Part shown: positions 1-7,506 of the stretch, piece after piece
Numbering within the stretch: the first letter of the stretch is position 1
Layout: every line of letters starts with the position of its first letter
Origin: CAYNRG01 sp047974855
Lineage (GTDB): Bacteria; Bacillota_I; Bacilli_A; Erysipelotrichales; Erysipelotrichaceae
Reading direction: 5' to 3'
DNA: 39,352 nt
Assembly (NCBI GenBank): GCA_047974855.1
Contig: JBKECT010000020.1
Location: 1-39,352 of the forward strand
Notes under the pieces: model-generated
Databases searched by the model: none
Seen by the model: only the letters and a program-made list of their open reading frames with translations
Told to the model about the DNA's origin: nothing
Position numbers and translations under genes: made by a program

Positions 1-346
1 AGGAGCATCCATAGTAGGGAAAACACAGGATACATACAAGGATTATGTAACAGATCCGAGTGAAGCGTTGTTAAAAGCAATCGATGATGCAGCAATCATC
101 AGCCAAGGGAAAGGCACTGTAGGATATGAAGAAGCGATGCAAGCATCCTATGCAACGGCAGTGGCGAATGGGAGCTTGTTAAATTATGAAGGATTTGAAT
201 ATGCTTATTACACCAACATCTCTCAATACAACGAGCAACTGCAAGAGATGAGCGAGCTGAGCTTAACAGAGCTCGTTGAAAGGTACGGGGAGTTTAAGGA
301 TATGTTGCGGATAATCAACGATAATGTATCGGTTATAAAAGATTAA
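1..346 (+). CDS. C-terminal part of an unrecognised protein (5' end outside window)
   Basis: The frame is open from base 2 to the TAA at 344-346, so this is the tail of a gene that starts before the window; the TTG at 68 has no ribosome site and is not needed as a start. The visible 114 residues are acidic and mostly helical, with several Tyr/Gln/Glu-rich stretches and no membrane segment. I do not recognise the family. A ribosome site follows the stop within 15 bases and leads into a very short ORF (368-421), so the gene may once have been followed by another in the same operon. Confidence 0.6.
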   Translation, partial: GASIVGKTQDTYKDYVTDPSEALLKAIDDAAIISQGKGTVGYEEAMQASYATAVANGSLLNYEGFEYAYYTNISQYNEQLQEMSELSLTELVERYGEFKDMLRIINDNVSVIKD

Positions 347-367
347 AATCAATAAAGGAGTAAGAGA

Positions 368-421
368 ATGAAAAAATATAGATTAATCCTCCTACTGGTA
401 GTGGTTATTACTAGTATATAG
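368..421 (+). pseudogene. 17-codon remnant resembling a signal peptide start
   Basis: ATG at 368 has a good ribosome site (AAAGGAGTAAGAGA) and reads MKKYRLILLLVVVITSI before TAG. This is a typical Lys-rich n-region plus hydrophobic core of a signal peptide, cut off before any cleavage site. It is most simply the 5' stump of a lost secreted protein or lipoprotein gene. It could instead be a genuine tiny hydrophobic peptide. Confidence 0.35.
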
Positions 422-477
422 GTATAATATCGGGTGTTAAGGGTATGTTTTAATTTTTGGAGTTCATCCAAATGTGA

Positions 478-550
478 TTGTGTATACTCTATCTTGTGCA
501 ATTTGAAAGAATCTCTTATAATATAGATATACACTAGAACATTGTGTATA
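478..550 (+). promoter_or_regulatory. Cluster of GTGTATA/TATACAC motifs before the regulator gene
   Basis: GTGTATA occurs at 480-486 and 544-550, both within an exact TTGTGTATA, and its inverse TATACAC at 528-534. The middle site is part of a 12-bp string (ATATACACTAGA, 527-538) found identically at 3803-3814 before the PTS operon, where three sites occur in the same +,-,+ order. Inference: binding sites for a regulator shared by both promoters, probably the LevR-like protein itself. Confidence 0.45.
494..522 (+). promoter_or_regulatory. Probable sigma-A promoter of the LevR-like regulator
   Basis: TATAAT lies at 517-522 with a partial -35 (TTGTGC, 494-499) at 17 bp spacing. It sits 52 bases before the chosen start of the regulator gene and is flanked by the GTGTATA motifs listed separately. 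Confidence 0.5.
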
Positions 551-573
551 TGCATATCAGTAGGAGAGCTTTT

Positions 574-3201
574 ATGAAAACATCAAAAGAAATAATTTAC
601 GAATATATTGAAAGAACCTTTTACATACAAGGAAACAGAAGTAAAGGGATTGAAACAAAAGAAGTAGCAGATGCATTAGAGATGCAGCGTTCTAATGTAA
701 GTTCACTTCTAAATGAACTAGTGAAAGACGGGAAACTAGAAAAAACAGCGACACGCCCAGTATTATATGTCCTACCTCAAAATAATAAGAATGCGGCAGA
801 AAAAAGTTTTAGCAGATTAGTTGGATCAAATGGTAGTTTAAGAAAATCAATCCAGTTGGCACAAGCTGCCGTTTTGTATCCAAAGAAGAGCCTGAATGTT
901 TTGTTATCATCTAAAATAGGATGTGGAACATCAGCATTTGTTTATGAGATGTATCGATTCGCAGTTGAAAATGAAGTTATTGCGGAAAGTTCTCCCTATA
1001 TAAAGGTCAATTGTCGTCATTTCTCTAAAAGCATAGAGATTTTAAATGATGAATTATTTGGAGTGAACAATATTGAGGAATGTGCTTTTTCAAAAGCACA
1101 AGGCGGTATGCTGTTCATTGATAATGTAGATTATTTGAACGCTAAGCAACAGAATATGTTATTTAATTTTTTAGAGAATTTAACAGTTTATAGTGAAAAG
1201 AATAAAAATGAATATAGATTCGAAGATATTTTGTTGGTGATTTCTTGTTCACCAGCATTGCGTGAAGAATATGAAAGACGGGTTCCTGTTATTGTGACGC
1301 TCCCAGAATTAAAAAATAGGGATTACAGTGAACGATATGAACTAATAAATCGTTTCTTTTTTACAGAAGCATTGAATTCGGATTGTACCATTGAGGTCTC
1401 TAATGAAGTGATCCAAACACTTCTGTTGGCTGACTTTCAATATAATATTAAAGAAATATACTTCGAGATCAAATCGGCTTGTGCCAATGCGTACGTTAGA
1501 GCGGTAAATGATCAAGAGAAGAAAATCTATGTTTTACTAGATGATTTTAAAACAAAGATTCAAAAAAAGCTGTTTAGACTAAGCGAGATTGAACCAGAGT
1601 TAGAGCTGATATTAAATGCAAGAGAGACGACTACCTATGACAAAGAGGACCATTCAGGCCGTCATGAAGATGATGTTGCTACGGAGTTCTATGTGGAAAT
1701 CAGAAAGCAATATGACGAACTTGCGCAAAGAGGAATAAATAAAGCGGGTATTGCAGGAGTAATTGACGCGCATATCAAGTCCCTGTTTAGACAGTATAAA
1801 TATGAGTATACTAGAGATAACGCGCAAGAAATGGAACAGCTTGCCAAGATTGTGGATAGCCGAATTATCGAAATTGTGCAGAAGTTTTTAAAAAAGCAAA
1901 GCGGTAGTAATGAGAAAATTTTACAAAGAAATGTTGTTTATGGTTTGTGCTTACATATTAACTCTTTATTAACGCTAAACATAGGACATCAACGGATAGA
2001 CAACCAACAAATTGTTGAGCTTATCCAAAACTATCCACAAGAGTATGCAGCGGGTTTGGAGTTGGGACAAGAATTAAAAGTACATCTAGGGTTAGAACTT
2101 CCACTAGAAGAAATTGCAATCATTGCCTTGTTTTTAATTGAGCCAGATGAGAGTGAAGAAGTGTCGGGGAGACCGGTTTTATTGTATATTCTACATGGCT
2201 CTGATACTGCGCGCTCACTTTGTGATATCACCAATGCCTTGACACATTGTCAAAACGCGTATAGTTATGACTTGGCTTTAGAAATTGAAACAGCACAAGC
2301 TTTAAGTGATATCAAATCATTGATTCAAAAGATTGATCAAGGTCAAGGTGTCATTGTTATTTATGACATGGGATCAATAAAGACGATGTTGGACACAATA
2401 TCAGAAGAAATCAATGTGAAGATTAGGTACATGAACATTCCGATAACTCTGGTTGGAATCGATGTAGCCAGAAAATGTTCTATGGAATCAGATGTAGATT
2501 ACGTGTATCACATGGCAAATTTGGAAATTAATAAATTGAATTCTTCTAATGATCGTTATCGCAATGTTATCGTGACATTGTGCCACACGGGAGGAGGTGG
2601 AGCGGTACAGTTAAAACAATACATTGGGCAGTACTCAAGGCTGGGGATGAAAATCATTGCTCTTGCAATATCAAATCGTGATGTCTTGCTGGAAGAAGTT
2701 ATGGCGCTAAAGAAAGTGTATAACATTCATGCCTTTGTAGGAACATATAACCCCAAGCTATTTGGAATACCGTTTATATCCATTGAAAAAATATTTGAGC
2801 ATCGCAGAGAAGATTTAGATCGAGTTTTATTGTTTGAGCCTGTGCAAGTTATGGGGATTAATTTTGAGGAGGTTTATTCTTATTTAGGTGAGCAGTTCAA
2901 ATACACATCTATACCTAAACTAAAATCTGCACTTCCGGATGTTGTGGATGAACTTACGTTGATTTATTCGTTACCTGAAGTTAAGACGGTGGGATTATTT
3001 ATGCACTTAGCTTGCTTAGTCGAGCGATTGCTAGAGGGTGGAACACTTGTTGATAATCCTCGAAAAGAGAAATTTTTGGAAATTTTTAAAGAAGAGTGTA
3101 GAGTTATTGGCAAAATAGTAAAAAAACTTGAAAAGAAATTTAATATTTTGATTGATGACAATGAGATTGCAACAATACTCATGATTATTAAGGAACTATA
3201 A
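574..3201 (+). CDS. LevR-like PTS-regulated transcriptional regulator with degenerate AAA+ domain
   Basis: A LevR/ManR-type activator of 875 residues controlled by PTS phosphorylation. Order: N-terminal winged helix (about 1-65), AAA+ region (about 80-330), PRD1 (about 370-480, conserved His near 461 in GLCLHINS), EIIA-Man-like domain (about 530-650, His near 541 in ILHG), EIIB-like segment with a Cys in LCHTGGGG (about 670), and C-terminal PRD2 (His near 811 in LFMHLACL). The AAA+ part is worn: the P-loop reads KIGCGTS, without the invariant Lys; the Walker B end reads FIDN rather than DE; and no GAFTGA sigma-54 contact loop is visible. It therefore may not work as a sigma-54 activator. Start chosen at ATG 574 behind TAGGAGAGC; the upstream GTG at 544 lies inside an operator-like motif. 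It probably controls the PTS operon at 3966. Confidence 0.85.
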   Translation: MKTSKEIIYEYIERTFYIQGNRSKGIETKEVADALEMQRSNVSSLLNELVKDGKLEKTATRPVLYVLPQNNKNAAEKSFSRLVGSNGSLRKSIQLAQAAVLYPKKSLNVLLSSKIGCGTSAFVYEMYRFAVENEVIAESSPYIKVNCRHFSKSIEILNDELFGVNNIEECAFSKAQGGMLFIDNVDYLNAKQQNMLFNFLENLTVYSEKNKNEYRFEDILLVISCSPALREEYERRVPVIVTLPELKNRDYSERYELINRFFFTEALNSDCTIEVSNEVIQTLLLADFQYNIKEIYFEIKSACANAYVRAVNDQEKKIYVLLDDFKTKIQKKLFRLSEIEPELELILNARETTTYDKEDHSGRHEDDVATEFYVEIRKQYDELAQRGINKAGIAGVIDAHIKSLFRQYKYEYTRDNAQEMEQLAKIVDSRIIEIVQKFLKKQSGSNEKILQRNVVYGLCLHINSLLTLNIGHQRIDNQQIVELIQNYPQEYAAGLELGQELKVHLGLELPLEEIAIIALFLIEPDESEEVSGRPVLLYILHGSDTARSLCDITNALTHCQNAYSYDLALEIETAQALSDIKSLIQKIDQGQGVIVIYDMGSIKTMLDTISEEINVKIRYMNIPITLVGIDVARKCSMESDVDYVYHMANLEINKLNSSNDRYRNVIVTLCHTGGGGAVQLKQYIGQYSRLGMKIIALAISNRDVLLEEVMALKKVYNIHAFVGTYNPKLFGIPFISIEKIFEHRREDLDRVLLFEPVQVMGINFEEVYSYLGEQFKYTSIPKLKSALPDVVDELTLIYSLPEVKTVGLFMHLACLVERLLEGGTLVDNPRKEKFLEIFKEECRVIGKIVKKLEKKFNILIDDNEIATILMIIKEL

Positions 3202-3224
3202 AAAAAGAACTTTCGTTCTCTTTT
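3202..3224 (+). terminator. Intrinsic terminator after the regulator gene
   Basis: AGAAC-TTTC-GTTCT stem (3206-3219) with A-run before it and CTTTT after it, starting directly after the stop codon. Confidence 0.55.
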
Positions 3225-3226
3225 GG

Positions 3227-3252
3227 AAACTGCCTAGGAGGGCAGTTTTATT
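3227..3252. terminator. Bidirectional terminator between convergent genes
   Basis: Perfect 8-bp stem AAACTGCC (3227-3234) / GGCAGTTT (3241-3248), loop TAGGAG, followed by TATTTT on the plus strand. It overlaps the last codons of the minus-strand DUF3284 gene. Confidence 0.65.
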
Positions 3253-3682
3253 TTGCTTTGATGCGTGAGTCAATGATTTTGTTCTGGATACCATAGAGGA
3301 CATCACTCATCCTGCCCAAATAGATGCCTTCGCTAAGTGCTCCCATTAGTTTGTTGTGAGCCGATTTGTTAAATGATGCGACAGTTTGATGAAGCGTTAC
3401 TTCCAATCCTTTTTCAACAGGATTAGTTTCATAAAAAAGGGAGAATGTATCGGCGATTGACCTGGCTTCAACAGCATAGCTTACCCCGCGAGTGTAGTTT
3501 GTAACAGTGTAGGTAGTTCCAGCCGGATTTTTTTTGGATGTTTGCACATATGATAATCCTTTCTTAAAGTCAGAGATTTCAATCTCTGTGCCAGTGCAAT
3601 CCTTGAAATTCTGGATGAACTCTTTTTCGATGTGATCATAGAACTCTTGTTCAGTAATTTTTAATAGTCTTTTTAATTTCAT
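3248..3682 (-). CDS. DUF3284 domain protein
   Basis: A 144-residue soluble protein beginning MKLKRLLKITEQEFYDHI and matching the DUF3284 pattern: an amphipathic N-terminus, then beta-strand pairs with TYTVTNYTRGVSYAVEA, ending in a helix. From general knowledge, DUF3284 genes commonly sit beside cellobiose/beta-glucoside PTS operons in Bacillota, and this one is divergent from such an operon. Its biochemical role is not known. No good Shine-Dalgarno sequence precedes the ATG, and a TATAAT lies only 6 bases upstream of it, so the message may be leaderless or nearly so. Confidence 0.75.
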   Translation of the reverse strand: MKLKRLLKITEQEFYDHIEKEFIQNFKDCTGTEIEISDFKKGLSYVQTSKKNPAGTTYTVTNYTRGVSYAVEARSIADTFSLFYETNPVEKGLEVTLHQTVASFNKSAHNKLMGALSEGIYLGRMSDVLYGIQNKIIDSRIKAK

Positions 3683-3688
3683 GGAGTT

Positions 3689-3717
3689 ATTATAACACAG
3701 CTTAAATTAATTGTGTT
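3689..3717 (-). promoter_or_regulatory. Promoter of the DUF3284 gene with an inverted repeat
   Basis: On the minus strand TATAAT (3689-3694) has a weak -35 AACACA (3712-3717) at 17 bp. The same bases form an inverted repeat, AACACA (3694-3699) and TGTGTT (3712-3717), so a regulator could bind across the promoter. Confidence 0.4.
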
Positions 3718-3745
3718 GAGATAGTGAGAAATGAGTGCAAAATCG

Positions 3746-3881
3746 GAAAGTGTATACGCTTTCTTTTTAAGTTAAACACTAGCTTGTAAAGAATGACTTT
3801 AAATATACACTAGAGGCAAGATGGCTAAAATATGGACCAAATTTTAAAAAATTGTGGCATACAGTTGTTAAATTGTGTATA
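3746..3881 (+). promoter_or_regulatory. Control region of the PTS operon: cre-like palindrome, repeated GTGTATA motifs, -10 box
   Basis: GAAAGTGTATACGCTTTC (3746-3763) is a near-perfect 18-bp palindrome; its right part resembles a CcpA cre site (TGTATACGCTTTCT). GTGTATA occurs at 3750-3756 and 3875-3881 and its inverse TATACAC at 3804-3810. The 12-bp ATATACACTAGA at 3803-3814 and the 9-bp TTGTGTATA at 3873-3881 are identical to strings before the regulator gene at 574. A -10-like TATAAA (3878-3883) overlaps the last motif; no good -35 is seen. Inference: carbon catabolite control plus specific control by the neighbouring regulator. Confidence 0.45.
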
Positions 3882-3965
3882 AAAATGCTCTTTTTTAGCT
3901 TTTGACAACAATATAAGAATGAAATAAAATTCGAATGTAAGTAGGGTAACAGAGAGGAGGATTGT

Positions 3966-4283
3966 ATGGATGAGAACAACGCACTGGACTTAGTGTCAAT
4001 GACTATTATTGCTAATTCTGGTGATGCTCGTTCGTTTGCGTTTCAAGCTTTGGAAGAAGCTAAGGATGGAAAGCAGGAAGAGGCTGAACAACTTTTAAAA
4101 AAGGCGGAAGAGTCAGCACATCTTGCACACAAGGCACAGACAGAATTGCTGTTTGCGGAGGCAAATGGAGAAAAGAATGAGATTAATGTATTGCTAGTTC
4201 ATTCGCAGGACCATTTGATGACAAGTATGTTAGCTATAGAACTGATTCGCGAAATTGTATTATTGCATAAAAAGATTGCATAG
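3966..4283 (+). CDS. PTS lactose/cellobiose-family EIIA component
   Basis: A 105-residue, all-helical cytoplasmic EIIA of the Lac family. It takes phosphate from HPr and passes it to EIIB. The signature VHSQDHLM is intact, with His79 and His83; one of this pair is the phosphorylated residue in the family. Length is normal. A strong ribosome site (GAGAGGAGG) precedes ATG 3966. It is the first gene of the operon; the EIIB gene follows after 13 bases and EIIC after that. Substrate specificity cannot be read from EIIA, but the downstream glycosidases point to phosphorylated beta-glucosides. Confidence 0.92.
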   Translation: MDENNALDLVSMTIIANSGDARSFAFQALEEAKDGKQEEAEQLLKKAEESAHLAHKAQTELLFAEANGEKNEINVLLVHSQDHLMTSMLAIELIREIVLLHKKIA

Positions 4284-4296
4284 AAAAGGAGATGTA

Positions 4297-4596
4297 ATGA
4301 AAATTTTATTAGTATGTGCGGGAGGTATGTCTACTAGTATCTTGATGAAAAAAATGGAAACATATTGGAAAGAAAATGGAGAAGAGCTTGAAATTAAAGC
4401 GGTAGGACTTGGAGCATACCAAGATGATTACAAAGACTTCGACATTGTTTTGATGGGACCACAAGTTTCATACCGATTAAAAGAAGTAAAAGAAAATACG
4501 GGGTTACCAACTGCTGCAATTCAATCATTTGATTATGCGGTAGCAAATTGCCCAAATATCATGAAGCTTGCAAGAGAGCTTTATGCACAAAAATAG
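4297..4596 (+). CDS. PTS lactose/cellobiose-family EIIB component
   Basis: A 99-residue EIIB starting MKILLVCAGGMSTS, with the phospho-accepting Cys at position 7 in the classical CxxGMSTS loop. Start chosen at ATG 4297 behind AAAAGGAGATGTA; a longer frame back to 4255 would run inside the EIIA gene. It phosphorylates sugar bound by EIIC at 4623. Size and fold pattern (alternating strands and helices) are normal for the cellobiose/lichenan group. Confidence 0.93.
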   Translation: MKILLVCAGGMSTSILMKKMETYWKENGEELEIKAVGLGAYQDDYKDFDIVLMGPQVSYRLKEVKENTGLPTAAIQSFDYAVANCPNIMKLARELYAQK

Positions 4597-4622
4597 TAAT
4601 CAAATAAGGAGAGGATAAAATT

Positions 4623-5936
4623 ATGGAAAAACTATTTGAAAGTAAAATTATGATCAAGCTTCAGGAGTTTGGTCAAGCTTTAGGAAGAAACACTTTCTTA
4701 GCCGCTTTACAAGCGGCAATGATGTCGCTTATGGGAGTTATTATGGTGGGTGCTATCTCACAAATTCTAAGTACTGTAGGAAGTGAAACAATTCTTGGAT
4801 TATTTACAACAGGGGATCAAATATACAACATTTTATATTTACCATATCAATTCACAATGAATTTATTATCGCTGTGGGTTGTGGTGCTATTAGCCTATTT
4901 CTATGCTAAAAACTTAAAGATGAAAGCACCAATTATGAACGCAATCGATGCGACAATCTGCTTTCTTCTTGTTGCTGGGGGTATCCACAGCGTTGAAGGT
5001 ATTGGACTATTTGGATCAGCAGGATCAGCTATTGGGATGATGTACCTTGGAGCACAAGGGATGTTTGTAGGATTTATTGTTGTATTCTTCTCAGTTCAAA
5101 TTGAAAAATTCTGTGCTGATAAAAATATTCGTATTAAAATGCCTGATGTTGTTCCACCGTTCTTACAAGATGGGTTCTCATCAATTTTACCATTACTATT
5201 CAGCGTTATATTCTTCTCAGCTGCAGCACTAATCGTTTCAACTGCAACTGGTGGAGTTCATAATTTAGCGTCTGGATTAGAGGCAGCTCTTGCAATTCCT
5301 CTAAATGGACTAACATCTGTTCCAGGAATGTTTATTCTTTGTTTCTTTGCAGCTTTCTTGTGGTGCTTTGGTATTCATGGAACAATGATTATCGTTCCAA
5401 TCATTATGCCATTAGGAATCCAAGCAGCTACCGCAAATGGAGCAGCAATGGCAGCAGGAGATCCACTTGTGTTCTACCCAATTGCATTATTTGGTGGTAT
5501 GGCACTTTGCGGTGGGTCAGGAAATACATTACCACTTGCACTTATGGGGATGTTCTCTAAATCAAAACAAATTAAGGCAGTTTCAAAAATTTCGGTTGTT
5601 CCAGGATGGTTTGGAATTAATGAACCGATGACATTTGGAATGCCTATCATGTATAATCCAATTCTATGTATTCCATATGTATTCAATATTCCAGTAGTTA
5701 TGTTACTAACCTATTTTGCATATCAAATAGGATTTTTAAAACCGGCGTGGATTTCGATGAGCGCATTGTTACCAATGGGATTTGCGGCATTCTTAACAAC
5801 ACTAAATTGGGGGAATGCAGTTTGGGATTACTTAATGATTATCCCGGTAGCATTAATTTATTTCCCATTCTTTAAGCTATATGAAAAACAATTAGTAGCA
5901 AAAGAAAAAGCTGCAGAGCTTGAAGAAACTAATTAA
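4623..5936 (+). CDS. PTS lactose/cellobiose-family EIIC permease
   Basis: A 437-residue integral membrane EIIC with about ten hydrophobic segments. Family landmarks are present: the WCFGIHG loop (His252) and the WFGINEP motif near residue 329, which line the sugar site in the Lac/Cel family. It moves the sugar inward while EIIB phosphorylates it. Preceded by AAGGAGAGGATAAAATT. Together with EIIA and EIIB it is a full permease. With four 6-phospho-beta-glucosidases and a MupG-type enzyme downstream, likely substrates are beta-linked disaccharides such as cellobiose, aryl-glucosides, or muropeptide disaccharides. Confidence 0.93.
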   Translation: MEKLFESKIMIKLQEFGQALGRNTFLAALQAAMMSLMGVIMVGAISQILSTVGSETILGLFTTGDQIYNILYLPYQFTMNLLSLWVVVLLAYFYAKNLKMKAPIMNAIDATICFLLVAGGIHSVEGIGLFGSAGSAIGMMYLGAQGMFVGFIVVFFSVQIEKFCADKNIRIKMPDVVPPFLQDGFSSILPLLFSVIFFSAAALIVSTATGGVHNLASGLEAALAIPLNGLTSVPGMFILCFFAAFLWCFGIHGTMIIVPIIMPLGIQAATANGAAMAAGDPLVFYPIALFGGMALCGGSGNTLPLALMGMFSKSKQIKAVSKISVVPGWFGINEPMTFGMPIMYNPILCIPYVFNIPVVMLLTYFAYQIGFLKPAWISMSALLPMGFAAFLTTLNWGNAVWDYLMIIPVALIYFPFFKLYEKQLVAKEKAAELEETN

Positions 5937-5947
5937 ATAATTTAAAT

Positions 5948-5973
5948 AAAGTGCTAGATAAAACTAGCACTTT
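5948..5973 (+). terminator. Strong hairpin between EIIC and the first GH1 gene
   Basis: Perfect 10-bp stem AAAGTGCTAG (5948-5957) / CTAGCACTTT (5964-5973) with a 6-base loop. Only a short T-run follows (TTTATC), so it may partly terminate or stabilise the 3' end of the PTS message rather than fully stop transcription. Confidence 0.45.
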
Positions 5974-6009
5974 ATCAAATGTTTAGAAGACGAAAGAGAG
6001 GGTGAAAGC

Positions 6010-7479
6010 ATGAATAAATTTCCAAAAGATTTTTACTGGGGAGGAGAAACAGCTGCAAACCAATGCGAAGGCGCTTACAATGAGGATGGTCGTGGGATAA
6101 TTAAAAATGATTTTTTAACGGGTGGGACACACACGGAGCCCCGGAGTTACACTTATAAAACTGTAAATGGAGAGATTAAAAAGTCATCATTTTTTGCACC
6201 GTTGCCAGAGGGTGCAGAGTTAGTTATAGATCCTAATGAATACTATCCAAATCATGAAGCTATTGATTTTTATCATCATTATAAAGAAGATATTGCTTTA
6301 TTTGCGGAGATGGGATTTAAGATGTTTAGAATGTCTATCTCATGGTCACGTATTTACCCAAATGGGGATGATGAAAAGCCGAATGAAAAAGGATTAGCAT
6401 TTTATCGCTCTATGTTTGAAGAAATGAAAAAGCATGGAATTGAACCATTAGTTACATTGCATCACTTTGACAGCCCGTATGCGATTGATACAAAGCATGG
6501 TGGATGGAATAAACGTGGAGCAATTGATTTGTTTGTGCGCTACGCAGAGACGGTATTTAAAGAATACCAAGGATTAGTAAAATATTGGTTAACATTCAAT
6601 GAAATTAATAACTTAACAATGATGTGTGAAATGGCTCCAGGAATGGTGTCAAAAGAAATGGCCAATGAAGCTTATCAAAGCCTTCATCATCAATTCGTAG
6701 CGAGTGCAAAAGTGGTTCAAGTTGCGCATGAAAAATATCCAGAGTACAAAATAGGATGTATGATCTGTGGACTTTGTTCATACCCACTAACATGTGATCC
6801 AAAAGATGTCTTGAAAAACCAACATAAGATGGAAAGTATCTTCTACTACGCTGCAGATGTTATGGCACGCGGTGAATATCCGGCGTATGCTAAGCGTATT
6901 TGGAAAGAACGTGGTGTAGAGATTGTGATTACTGATGAAGACGTTGTAGATTTGAAAAAAGGAAAAGTAGACATCTTTACTTTCTCCTATTATTCAACAA
7001 GCTGTACAACAACTCATGAAAATGCAGAAAAAACTAGTGGGAATTTCTCCACAGGGGACAAAAATCCTTACTTGACATATTCTGAATGGGAATGGTCAAT
7101 GGATCCTGATGGATTACGCTACTTCTTAACTGAAATTTACACACGTTACCAAATACCTGTGATTGTTACTGAAAATGGGCTAGGCGCTGTTGATGAACTT
7201 ACAACAGATGGGAAAGTACATGATCCATATCGTATTGAATACCTTAAAGGACATGTGAGAGCTATGGCAGAAGCGTTAAGTGATGGAGTTGATTTAATAG
7301 GTTATACTTCTTGGGGGTGCATTGATTTAGTGAGTGCTGGAACTGGTGAAATGAAAAAACGATATGGTTACATTTACGTTGATCGAGATAATTTAGGCAA
7401 GGGAACAATGAAACGCTACAAGAAAGATTCATTTGATTGGTATAAAAAAGTAATCGAAAGCAATGGGGAGATTATTTAA
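6010..7479 (+). CDS. Glycoside hydrolase family 1, 6-phospho-beta-glucosidase (copy 1)
   Basis: A 489-residue GH1 TIM barrel. Acid/base Glu198 lies in TFNEIN and nucleophile Glu388 in VTENGLG. The C-terminal loop SAGTGEMKKRYGYIYVD holds the Ser/Lys/Tyr pattern that binds the 6-phosphate in phospho-glucosidases, so the substrate should be a PTS-imported 6-phospho-beta-glucoside. It is cytoplasmic, with no signal peptide. Residues 38-80 are an insertion absent from the third copy's equivalent loop and longer than in the fourth, probably lining the aglycone side. Ribosome site GAGAGGGTGAAAGC precedes ATG 6010. Confidence 0.9.
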   Translation: MNKFPKDFYWGGETAANQCEGAYNEDGRGIIKNDFLTGGTHTEPRSYTYKTVNGEIKKSSFFAPLPEGAELVIDPNEYYPNHEAIDFYHHYKEDIALFAEMGFKMFRMSISWSRIYPNGDDEKPNEKGLAFYRSMFEEMKKHGIEPLVTLHHFDSPYAIDTKHGGWNKRGAIDLFVRYAETVFKEYQGLVKYWLTFNEINNLTMMCEMAPGMVSKEMANEAYQSLHHQFVASAKVVQVAHEKYPEYKIGCMICGLCSYPLTCDPKDVLKNQHKMESIFYYAADVMARGEYPAYAKRIWKERGVEIVITDEDVVDLKKGKVDIFTFSYYSTSCTTTHENAEKTSGNFSTGDKNPYLTYSEWEWSMDPDGLRYFLTEIYTRYQIPVIVTENGLGAVDELTTDGKVHDPYRIEYLKGHVRAMAEALSDGVDLIGYTSWGCIDLVSAGTGEMKKRYGYIYVDRDNLGKGTMKRYKKDSFDWYKKVIESNGEII

Positions 7480-7506
7480 CAGCAATACATAAATAAGGAG
7501 GGCATA

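Noticed and set aside
544..573. Earlier GTG start of the regulator gene at 544
   Set aside because: It lacks a ribosome site and lies in a repeated operator motif; ATG 574 has TAGGAGAGC at proper distance.
3855..3869. TGGCAT-ACAG-TTGTT resembling a sigma-54 -24/-12 promoter before the PTS operon
   Set aside because: With the fixed sigma-54 spacing the -12 GC falls on TT; the element is one base short and lacks the GC. The regulator also lacks GAFTGA.
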